A stretch of 64,000 nt of DNA from RGIG9115 sp045649825. GTDB taxonomy: Bacteria; Bacillota; Clostridia; UBA1381. Shown here in pieces: positions 24,952-33,235 of this stretch. The stretch is from assembly GCA_045649825.1 (NCBI GenBank), contig JAZRQO010000017.1, positions 62,001-126,000 of the forward strand, written 5' to 3'. Every line of letters begins with the position of its first letter. Position 1 is the first letter of the stretch. The notes beneath the pieces are model-generated. The model saw nothing but the letters and a program-made list of their open reading frames with translations. It did not search any database and was not told the DNA's origin. Made by a program: the position numbers and the translations under genes.

Positions 24952-25812
24952 GTGGTTCTTACAAACCCTTCTGTTATTAAAGAAATAAGACAAAAATTCG
25001 GATTTGAATTCAAAAAGAATTTCGGACAGAACTTTCTCACTTCCGAAAAAGTGCTTGAGGATATTTGTGAAGCTGCCAGTGGTGCTGACGGCATATTGGA
25101 AATAGGTCCCGGATTCGGAACACTTACATCCGCCTTGGCTCCGCATTTTGAAAAAGTTGTCGCAGTTGAAATAGACAGTAGACTGCCTGAAGTTTTAAAA
25201 TATACACTTGGTGAGTTTTCAAATATAAAAATCATACAGGGCGACTGTATGAAAATGAATCTTCAGGAGCTTATAAGCGAGGAGTTTCCCGACAAGAGGA
25301 TTTCTGTAGCCGCTAATCTCCCGTATTATATCACAACACCTATTATTACAATGCTTCTTGAAAGTCGGTTGAATCTTGAAAAAATCGTAGTTATGGTACA
25401 GAAAGAAGTTGCGGAAAGGCTTTGTGCAGAGCCGGGCGGAAAAGAATACGGTGCAATCAGTGTTTTGTGTAAATATTATACAGAATCCGAAATTGTTTCG
25501 GTTGTTCCGGCAGGCTGTTTTGTTCCTGCACCTAAGGTTGATTCTGCAGTTGTTTGTATGAAACTGCGTAAGGAGCCTATTGTAAAAGTATCAAACGAAA
25601 AGTGCTTTTTCGCTGTGGTTAAAGCTGCTTTTTCTCAAAGGCGTAAAACTCTGTCCAATTGTCTTACAAGCAGTTTCAGAACAGATAAAAATGTTATGAA
25701 CGGAATACTTTCAGGACTTGGAATTGACCCTGTTCGACGGGGTGAAACTTTGAGTATTGAAGAATTTGCAAAAGTTACCGAAAAGATAATGGGCGAGGGG
25801 CTATGGGTATGA
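24952..25812 (+). CDS. rsmA: 16S rRNA dimethyladenosine transferase
   Basis: SAM-dependent methylase (KsgA) that dimethylates two adjacent adenosines in the 3' hairpin of 16S rRNA during 30S maturation. NFGQNFL-type motif KKNFGQNFLTSEKVLEDI (about 22-39) opens the fold; motif I is EIGPGFGTLTSAL; motif IV is AANLPYYITTPI. AFSQRRKTLSNCL is the C-terminal domain motif. The start is GTG at 24952 with GGAG 10 bases upstream; no other in-frame start is available. 286 residues, normal. It ends in an ATGA overlap with the HTH regulator gene. Confidence 0.96.
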   Translation: MVLTNPSVIKEIRQKFGFEFKKNFGQNFLTSEKVLEDICEAASGADGILEIGPGFGTLTSALAPHFEKVVAVEIDSRLPEVLKYTLGEFSNIKIIQGDCMKMNLQELISEEFPDKRISVAANLPYYITTPIITMLLESRLNLEKIVVMVQKEVAERLCAEPGGKEYGAISVLCKYYTESEIVSVVPAGCFVPAPKVDSAVVCMKLRKEPIVKVSNEKCFFAVVKAAFSQRRKTLSNCLTSSFRTDKNVMNGILSGLGIDPVRRGETLSIEEFAKVTEKIMGEGLWV

Positions 25813-26357
25813 TTTACAGCATATTGAATGAAGATTCAAACGTTGGCGAAAGAGTGAGATACTACAGGCAAAAGCGAAATCTCACACAAGGACAATTAGC
25901 TAAATGGGCAGGTTGCTCTGTAGGTGTCATATCACGTCTGGAATGTCATAATTCCGTTCCGTCTGCTGATGTACTCTTATCTATTTGCAGAGAACTTGGT
26001 GTGCCGCCTGTTTATATATTCAAAAACAGTCAATATATGAATATTCTGTTTGTTTGTGTTCCCGGAAAAACGTCATATTTATCAGACGGTAATGTGACTA
26101 ATTTCAAAATTATAAGAGTTTCTTCGGATTTTAAAGTTGATAAAAAGAAATGCTTCTGTGTGGAATATAACGACAGAATATTTCTTGCGAATGAACGCTG
26201 TAAAGATAAGTCTGAACTGTGTTTGTGCTCTGATCGTTCCACCGGTAAATGCTTGGTTGTAAAGTCAACAGAGCTTAAGTTGAAACAAGATAATTATTTA
26301 TTGATAGCGGGGCTTACCGAAGATATTACTGATATTTCATCACCAATAACTATGTAG
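25809..26357 (+). CDS. XRE-family HTH regulator with Cys-rich C-terminal domain
   Basis: 182-residue protein. An XRE helix-turn-helix spans about residues 12-68 (VGERVRYYRQKRNLTQGQLA, then GCSVGVISRLE and DVLLSICRELGV). The rest is not recognised: about 110 residues, largely beta-prone, with seven cysteines in VCVPG, KCFCVE, RCKDK, LCLCSD and KCLVV. Such a set of thiols could sense redox or metal, but this is only inference. The ATG at 25809 is preferred over 25803 because the GAGGGG ribosome binding site sits 8 bases before it; it overlaps the rsmA stop as ATGA, implying translational coupling. addB follows, separated by a hairpin. Confidence 0.82.
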   Translation: MIYSILNEDSNVGERVRYYRQKRNLTQGQLAKWAGCSVGVISRLECHNSVPSADVLLSICRELGVPPVYIFKNSQYMNILFVCVPGKTSYLSDGNVTNFKIIRVSSDFKVDKKKCFCVEYNDRIFLANERCKDKSELCLCSDRSTGKCLVVKSTELKLKQDNYLLIAGLTEDITDISSPITM

Positions 26358-26365
26358 CATAAATT

Positions 26366-26390
26366 AAAGGCTGTCTTAATGGCGGTCTTT
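26366..26390 (+). terminator. Hairpin between HTH gene and addB
   Basis: AAAGGCTGTC and GGCGGTCTTT can pair over 10 bases, four of them G-U, with loop TTAAT. No T-run follows. It resembles the AAGGCTGT stems at 4902 and 37658. Terminator function is doubtful. Confidence 0.4.
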
Positions 26391-26411
26391 AGTTGTAAAG
26401 GAGGGATTTGT

Positions 26412-29400
26412 TTGCCGCTCAGCATTATTAAAACGGGACTTGCGTTGTCAGGATTAGAAAAATATATTGATGAGGTAAAAAATTATGTGGCACTCGACGG
26501 GAGCAGAAAGCTTATTCTTATGGTCCCCGATAGGTTTTCTTATAATGCGGAAAAGCTTATATGCGATGAACTTGGAGGAACAGGATTTAACGGCGTAAAT
26601 GTTTATACCATTAATAAGTTTATAAGGAAAAATTCCTCTGAAGTTGATAAGGCTCTTCTTAACGAAGGCAAGCAAATGCTTCTTAGAAGAATTATTAATA
26701 AAACTATTGATGAGTCATCAGTGTTTTACGGTGCAAAGGATAAAGCAGGTTTTATTGAGAGTGTTCTTGAAGTGATTGAAGATTGGAAACGGTTTTGCGT
26801 AGATGTTGATGATGTCGGCAATGAAATCGAAGCTTTACCCGAAGGAATAACACGTCATAAGCTCACTGTTATTAAAGATGTTTTTGAAGCATACAGGAAT
26901 GAGTTTATGACAAACGGATATAAGGATGAAGCAGATTTGCTTCTTGATGTAGCTGATGGTATCAAAATTGATAAAAGCTATTCTGATGCCGTTGTATGGA
27001 TTGACGGATTTGTTGAGTTTGTTCCTGCAGAGCTTGAAATCATATCTGCTTTTTTAAGTGTTGGTGCAGATGTACGGGTATATTTGCCTTGCAAGCTTCA
27101 GAGCAAATCAGACTCCGACGGAATTTACAGTGTCCCTCAGAGAACTTTATATAATCTTGTGGAGCTTTGCGGAGTTAATGGGTATGTTTATAATGTTTCT
27201 GAAGAAATCCCAAAGTATGACGAAAATGAAGCAATACCATTTCTTTGCAGCACATATGATGATAATGATGAAGTTTTTAAAGGCGGTGTTGATTCTGTTA
27301 TTATAAGAGAATACGACGATATATATGAAGAGGTTGAAGGAGTAGCCTCTGAAATTGTCAGGCTTGTTTCCGAAAAAGGGTTTAAATTTTCGGATGTTTC
27401 TCTTTTATGCGGAGATTTGAATGAATACACTTCCTGCATAGAGGCTGTGTTTTCAAGATATTCCATACCGTATTTCTCCGATTATAAAATCCCGCTTATA
27501 AATCATCCTATATCGATTTTACTTACCTCTGTTTTTGAACTTGTAAAAAAAAGAAGCTTTCCCGTATCCCATATGGTGAGATACCTTAAAACCGGTTATA
27601 TACTAAACAGTGTAGATAGTGCAGATATGCTGACGTTATATATCCGCAAAAGAGGTGTTAAGGCAGGAATGTGGAAGGATGACAAATATTTTGAAACATT
27701 CCCAACTGGTTTTTTTGATGAGGCAATAGGAAGAAAAACCCGTAAAAATTCACACAGTGAATGGCTTAAGAGTTTAAGACGTACAGTTTATGAGCCTTTG
27801 TCCGCCTTTTATGAAAAAACAAAAGGGAGATTATCTGTTAAAGCTCACGCTACAGCTTTTTTTGAATATCTTTCTGATATAGACTTATTTGGAAGTATTG
27901 AGAAAAATATTGAGTTTTTTGAAAGCATTGGTGATGAGAATGAGGCTGCCCGTCTTACACACGTATGGAACCTGATTGTAAATCTGTTTAATCAGATGGT
28001 TACTATGTCGGGTGACGAAAAAATTACACGTTCCGTTTTCGGAGAGTATCTTAAAGCAGGTATTGAGGCCTCTGAAATCAGTATTATTCCAACGGTGCAA
28101 AACGGGGTTTCAGTAAGCGATGCAGGGCACAGAAAAGGCTCAGGTGTAAGAGCTTTGTTTGTTATAGGAGCCACAAGGGATTCAGTGCCTGCGGTAAAAC
28201 GCGAGGACGGATTAATTTCCGAAAATGAGCTTGAAGGCTTAAAATCTTTGCCTGTATCGGTAGGAAAATCGTATAGGAACCTTTCAAAAGAATTTGAGTT
28301 AGTTACTGCTTTTTCTGAAAGCTCAGAGCTTTTATATGTCAGTTGGTGCAGTATGGGACCTACCGGTGAGAAGAAAATCAAGTCGCCTTTGTTTGACACA
28401 TTGAAGCAAAAATTCCCGGAACTTGAATTTTCACATTCTGTTTCTGAATACATTGTTGCCTCGCCTCAATCTATGCTTCATAAAGTTCTTGTTCGGATAG
28501 CAAATGATAAAGAACTTGGTGAATATGATAAAGCAGTTAAAGAGTGGTTTGCTGAACGTGATGAATGGAAATCTGCAATTTCTCTCCTTGATGAAGCTGA
28601 GAAGTACAATCAGCTCAGAGGCTTGATTTCAAAGGATATTGCAGCAAAGCTTTATAAGCAGCTTACAAGCTACAGTGTTTCAAGGCTTGAAAAATATTTT
28701 AGATGCCCATTTATGTATTTTTTAAGCTACGGACTTAATCTTGATGATAATGATGAGTTTGGTTTAAAAAGTACAGATACGGGGAATGTAGTTCACCATG
28801 CTCTTGCTGAATTCTGTTTACTTGTTGAAAAAGGCACAGAAACAATTTCTGATAAGAGAAGCCGTTGGAATGAAATTACAAATGAACTTCGTGACGAATA
28901 TATAAACACCGTTATGAACAGTATCATTGAAAAGTCCGGATATAATGTTGATGAAGATGCTAAACTAAAAAGCGTATTTACACGAATGTCGGAAACCGTT
29001 ACGAAGGCTGCAGATATGATTATACTTATGCTTCGTAAGGGTAAGTTTGATATATATGCAAATGAAGAGAAATTTGACGATTTCACTGTGGATGGTGCAT
29101 CGGGTAAGGTTTTGTTTAACGGGATTATTGACAGAATAGATGTTTATGAAGATAACGGCGTTACAAAAATACGTATTATAGATTATAAAACAGGGGATAA
29201 AAAGTTTAATCTTAAAGATGTTTTAAACGGTGTTGATTTGCAACTTATAGTATACGCAATGGCTGCGGAAAGAATGCTTGGCAAAGCTGCTGAGATTGCA
29301 GGATTTTTCTATAACAGCATAAAAAAACGCATTGCAGATTGTGATGACCCGGAAAAAGCGGCATCAGAGGTTGCAAAATTATATAAGTTAGTCGGAACTG

Positions 29401-29780
29401 TTGTCGAACGGGAAACAGATGATATTCTTCAGGTACAAACGGGTGCAGATATGGATTCTGACCTTGTGCAGACGGGGGAGAGCTTGTTTTTGCCTGTTAA
29501 GCTAACAGCTAAAGGTGTGTATGACAAACGTTATTCATCAGTAAACAGCAGTGATGTTATGTCAGAGATTTACAGGAATGTAAGAGAAACAGTATCTGAC
29601 GGAGTTGCTGCATTGGAAAGCGGTGACGTGAGAGTTTACCCTTATGTCGCAAACGGCAACGATTCCTGCAGATTCTGCCCATATACTTCTGTGTGTATGT
29701 ACGACAAGTGCAGAGGGGCTGAGGTAAACAAAGGTGAGAAAGGAAAATCTGTTTTAAGTTCGATTAATGATAATAAGTGA
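26412..29780 (+). CDS. addB: ATP-dependent nuclease subunit B (AddB)
   Basis: Second subunit of the AddAB helicase-nuclease, which resects double-strand breaks and, in Firmicutes, recognises Chi. At 1122 residues it matches the family. The C-terminal nuclease domain has IRIIDYKTGDKKF followed by GVDLQLIVYAMA near residue 915-945. The four cysteines expected to hold the 4Fe-4S staple are visible: one in EKYFRCPF near 765 and three in SCRFCPYTSVC near 1085-1096. The N-terminal degenerate helicase region lacks a clear Walker A. The TTG at 26412 is chosen because AAAGGAGGG (26397-26405) lies 7 bases before it. addA starts 11 bases after the stop. Confidence 0.93.
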   Translation: MPLSIIKTGLALSGLEKYIDEVKNYVALDGSRKLILMVPDRFSYNAEKLICDELGGTGFNGVNVYTINKFIRKNSSEVDKALLNEGKQMLLRRIINKTIDESSVFYGAKDKAGFIESVLEVIEDWKRFCVDVDDVGNEIEALPEGITRHKLTVIKDVFEAYRNEFMTNGYKDEADLLLDVADGIKIDKSYSDAVVWIDGFVEFVPAELEIISAFLSVGADVRVYLPCKLQSKSDSDGIYSVPQRTLYNLVELCGVNGYVYNVSEEIPKYDENEAIPFLCSTYDDNDEVFKGGVDSVIIREYDDIYEEVEGVASEIVRLVSEKGFKFSDVSLLCGDLNEYTSCIEAVFSRYSIPYFSDYKIPLINHPISILLTSVFELVKKRSFPVSHMVRYLKTGYILNSVDSADMLTLYIRKRGVKAGMWKDDKYFETFPTGFFDEAIGRKTRKNSHSEWLKSLRRTVYEPLSAFYEKTKGRLSVKAHATAFFEYLSDIDLFGSIEKNIEFFESIGDENEAARLTHVWNLIVNLFNQMVTMSGDEKITRSVFGEYLKAGIEASEISIIPTVQNGVSVSDAGHRKGSGVRALFVIGATRDSVPAVKREDGLISENELEGLKSLPVSVGKSYRNLSKEFELVTAFSESSELLYVSWCSMGPTGEKKIKSPLFDTLKQKFPELEFSHSVSEYIVASPQSMLHKVLVRIANDKELGEYDKAVKEWFAERDEWKSAISLLDEAEKYNQLRGLISKDIAAKLYKQLTSYSVSRLEKYFRCPFMYFLSYGLNLDDNDEFGLKSTDTGNVVHHALAEFCLLVEKGTETISDKRSRWNEITNELRDEYINTVMNSIIEKSGYNVDEDAKLKSVFTRMSETVTKAADMIILMLRKGKFDIYANEEKFDDFTVDGASGKVLFNGIIDRIDVYEDNGVTKIRIIDYKTGDKKFNLKDVLNGVDLQLIVYAMAAERMLGKAAEIAGFFYNSIKKRIADCDDPEKAASEVAKLYKLVGTVVERETDDILQVQTGADMDSDLVQTGESLFLPVKLTAKGVYDKRYSSVNSSDVMSEIYRNVRETVSDGVAALESGDVRVYPYVANGNDSCRFCPYTSVCMYDKCRGAEVNKGEKGKSVLSSINDNK

Positions 29781-29791
29781 GGTGAAACGGT

Positions 29792-32700
29792 TTGCCAAAT
29801 TGGACAGAAGAACAAATCCGTGCAATAGAAACGGACACTAATCTGATAGTAAGCGCTGCTGCAGGCTCAGGTAAAACAGCAGTTCTTGTTGAACGTATAA
29901 AGAGAAAGCTTTTGCCCGACAGTGAGGGTAATTATATGCCTGTAGACCGTTTGCTTGTTGTAACTTTCGCAAGAGATGCCGCACAAGAAATGCAAACCCG
30001 TCTCGGCAAAGTTCTGAACGAAGCATATGCGGTCGAAAAAGATAAGGCTGTAAGAAAGATACTTAAGGAACAACTTAAAAAACTTGTTTTTGCAGATATA
30101 TGCACCATTGACTCGTTTTGTATTCATTTTGTGAAGCAGAATTTTCACCTTCTCGGAATTGACCCTAAATTCAGAATTTTTGATGAGTCTGAAAGCTCAA
30201 TTTATAAAACTGAATGTTTGGACGAATACTTTGATTTGCTCTACGAAAAAAAGGATGAGGACTTCTTTTTGCTTACGGATATTTATTCTAAGGGTTATGA
30301 CGACCGTGAGGTGGGAGAGCTTATAACTTCGCTTTATGATTTTACAAGGTCCTTGCCTGATCCTGATTTATGGTTGGAAATCCATGCAGAAGACTACTCA
30401 ACATTCAGTGACGGGTATTTTTGCGCCACGGTCGAAAAGAACTTTAACGACGGTGCAAAATGTGCTTTAATCAGTATTAAAAAAATGATGGAAAGCTATA
30501 AATTAAAGGTGGGTACAGATGACGAGAATGCTTTGTCGTCATACGGTTTTACAGACCTTTGGACAGTGTTTAAATCTGATATTGAAATTCTGGACAAGCC
30601 CGTTTTTGAATGGGATGACATATATAAAATATCGCAAAGCTTCTCTCAAGTTAAAAAATCAAGTTCAAAAAAGCCTGAAGCTGTTGTCCAAAAGGAATTT
30701 ATTGATTTGCGTCGGGAAATTCTTGCACCGATATTTGAAGCATTCAGTATAGTAAAAATGCCTGTTGAACAGGCAGATAAGCTGTATTCTGAAAAGCTTT
30801 ATCCCCATGCCAAAGCCATTTCAAAGCTTACAAAGGGATTTGCTGATTATATATATTCTAAGAAAACCAAAGACGGGAAGTATGATTTTAACGACCTTGA
30901 GCATATGACGCTTAATCTTCTTCGGGAAAATGATGATATACGAAACACTCTTTCGGAAAAATATCTTGAAATTCTCATGGATGAGTATCAGGACACAAAC
31001 GCTCTCCAGGAAGAAATATTTACTCTTGTTTCTAATGGGAAAAACCGATTTATGGTAGGAGATATGAAGCAGAGCATATATCGTTTCAGAAGCAGTGCCC
31101 CCTTTATTTTCAGAAATAAAAATGAGCTTTATTCAAATAACCCCGAAGCGGGAAACAGAGTTGTTCTGTCTAAAAACTTCCGAAGCAGAAATGGTGTTCT
31201 TCAAAGTATAAATTGTGTGTTTGAAAATATTATGTCCTATAATGTGGGCGAGATTGATTATAATGATGAACAGGCCCTTCATTACGGCAATCACGATTTT
31301 GATACTGTTTACCCGGAGAATGACTATACATCAGAATTTCACCTTATTGAGGGAGAGGCGAGAAGTGACGACGAGGAGCTGATGTCGGACCGTGAACTCG
31401 AAGCTGAGTTTGTGGCAGAGAAAATAAAGAAGATGATTGATGGCGGATGGCAGGTTTTTGACCACGGTAAATTCCGAAATGCTGAAGCCGGAGATTTTGC
31501 TATCCTTATGAACTCCGTAAAATCAGACAGCACTTTGTTTATTGAGGCTTTAAGAAAACGTGGGCTTAATGGTTACTCTGAAGATAAAGAGTTCTTGGAA
31601 AAAACGGAAATTAAACTAATTCTGTCATTTGTGAGCGTTGTTAACAATCCGTATAACGATATTTCTCTTGTTTCGGTTATGCGTTCGCCTGTATACAGAT
31701 TTACTGATGAAGAACTAGCACTAATAAGGCTATGTTCATTTGGTGAGTTTTGGAAATCTGTTTGTGAAAAGTCAAAAGAGGATAGTCCTCTTGGTGCTAA
31801 ATGCAAAGCTTTCATTGGTGATATAAACAAGTGGCGCGAGCTTAGCAGATTTATGTCCGCCGAAAGATTGGTGTGGAGAATTATGACTGAAAGCTCTCTC
31901 TACGATATGTGCGGAATTCTCTATGGCGGTGATGTGGCTCTCGCAAATCTCAGGCTCTTTACTGAACGAACACGTGCTTTGTCTGAAAACAGGATTGCAA
32001 CCCTTAACGACCTTGAAGTGTATATGACAAATCTTCTGAAAACAGACGGGCTTGGAAGTGCAACTGCAGGTTTTAACGGAGTACCTGTTATGACTATACA
32101 TAAAAGCAAAGGACTTGAATTCCCTGTAGTATTCGTTTGCGGAGTTGGCAAGCGGATTATATCTGACGGGAACTCAGGTATTGTCAATCTTCATAAAGAC
32201 AGAGGTTTTGGTATTAACAATATAAACAGCAAAGAATTCTATTCTTTGCCTACTGTAAATCGAAGCGTTATTGCAAATATTAAAAATAAAGAGGGCATTT
32301 CAGAGCAGCTTAGAAAGCTTTACGTTGGACTTACACGAGCAAAGGAAAAATTGATTGTAACAGCTGTTGTTGGAGCTAAAAAAGACGGCTCAACCTTTGA
32401 TTTCACCGACACCCCTGTGTGTGAAAAAAATATTGAAAAAGCTTCAAGCTTTGCAAAAATAATGGCACCTGCAATTAAGCAGTACGGTGGTAAACTCTGG
32501 CGTTATAATGAATATCAGAGTGGAACGATTAACTTTGAAACTGCCGAGATTTCAGATGAAATTGCTGAAACGGTTGATAATACAGTAGCTAAGGAGCAGG
32601 TAAGCTCAGCTTTCGAAAAATTTATAAGGATTACGGAGCCGGCCTCTGTTTCTACTAAGGTTTCTGTTTCTGAACTGAAGAATAGTGACGGTTTTTCATC

Positions 32701-33235
32701 AAAGCTTCAGAAATATCCTGCCTTTATGAATAAAGGCGGAGGTGCTGCATTCGGCACAGATATTCATAATGTTATGGAAAATATAAAGCTTATTTTTGAT
32801 ATGAACGAAGAACATATAAAAAATGAAGTTCTCAGGATATTGGGAACGGATAGCTCCATAGCAGAAGAAAAAATTTATGGCTTTTTTGAAAGCACGCTCG
32901 GCAGGCGTATGCTTGCTTCAAAGAAAATAGTGAGAGAGGCTGAGTTTGAAACAACAATACCTGCCTTTGCAGACGACGGCTCGGAAATAAAAAATGAAAC
33001 TATGCTTTTGCAGGGCGTAGTTGACCTGTATTTTGAAGAGAGTGACGGTTTTGTTCTTGTTGATTACAAAACGGATAAATGCACTCAAATTTATGAGCTC
33101 GTAGAGAAATACGGAGTACAGCTTAAGTGGTATAAGTATGCTATGGATAAGCTTCTCCATAAAAAGGTTAAGAATGTATATATTTATTCTTTCCACAAAA
33201 ACACATTTATTGAACTATCGGAGTTGATTGATTGA
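29792..33235 (+). CDS. addA: ATP-dependent helicase/nuclease subunit A (AddA)
   Basis: UvrD-like 3'-5' helicase and nuclease of the AddAB repair complex. 1147 residues. Helicase motifs: Q-motif NWTEEQIRAIE at the N-terminus, Walker A SAAAGSGKTAVLVERI (about 22-37), motif II ILMDEYQDTN near 395, motif III VGDMKQSIYRFR, motif V MTIHKSKGLEFPVVF near 765 and motif VI RKLYVGLTRAKEKL near 845. The RecB-type nuclease motif is VLVDYKTDK near 1090. The start is TTG, with GAGGTGA upstream. The last bases overlap metH (TGATG). Confidence 0.96.
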   Translation: MPNWTEEQIRAIETDTNLIVSAAAGSGKTAVLVERIKRKLLPDSEGNYMPVDRLLVVTFARDAAQEMQTRLGKVLNEAYAVEKDKAVRKILKEQLKKLVFADICTIDSFCIHFVKQNFHLLGIDPKFRIFDESESSIYKTECLDEYFDLLYEKKDEDFFLLTDIYSKGYDDREVGELITSLYDFTRSLPDPDLWLEIHAEDYSTFSDGYFCATVEKNFNDGAKCALISIKKMMESYKLKVGTDDENALSSYGFTDLWTVFKSDIEILDKPVFEWDDIYKISQSFSQVKKSSSKKPEAVVQKEFIDLRREILAPIFEAFSIVKMPVEQADKLYSEKLYPHAKAISKLTKGFADYIYSKKTKDGKYDFNDLEHMTLNLLRENDDIRNTLSEKYLEILMDEYQDTNALQEEIFTLVSNGKNRFMVGDMKQSIYRFRSSAPFIFRNKNELYSNNPEAGNRVVLSKNFRSRNGVLQSINCVFENIMSYNVGEIDYNDEQALHYGNHDFDTVYPENDYTSEFHLIEGEARSDDEELMSDRELEAEFVAEKIKKMIDGGWQVFDHGKFRNAEAGDFAILMNSVKSDSTLFIEALRKRGLNGYSEDKEFLEKTEIKLILSFVSVVNNPYNDISLVSVMRSPVYRFTDEELALIRLCSFGEFWKSVCEKSKEDSPLGAKCKAFIGDINKWRELSRFMSAERLVWRIMTESSLYDMCGILYGGDVALANLRLFTERTRALSENRIATLNDLEVYMTNLLKTDGLGSATAGFNGVPVMTIHKSKGLEFPVVFVCGVGKRIISDGNSGIVNLHKDRGFGINNINSKEFYSLPTVNRSVIANIKNKEGISEQLRKLYVGLTRAKEKLIVTAVVGAKKDGSTFDFTDTPVCEKNIEKASSFAKIMAPAIKQYGGKLWRYNEYQSGTINFETAEISDEIAETVDNTVAKEQVSSAFEKFIRITEPASVSTKVSVSELKNSDGFSSKLQKYPAFMNKGGGAAFGTDIHNVMENIKLIFDMNEEHIKNEVLRILGTDSSIAEEKIYGFFESTLGRRMLASKKIVREAEFETTIPAFADDGSEIKNETMLLQGVVDLYFEESDGFVLVDYKTDKCTQIYELVEKYGVQLKWYKYAMDKLLHKKVKNVYIYSFHKNTFIELSELID

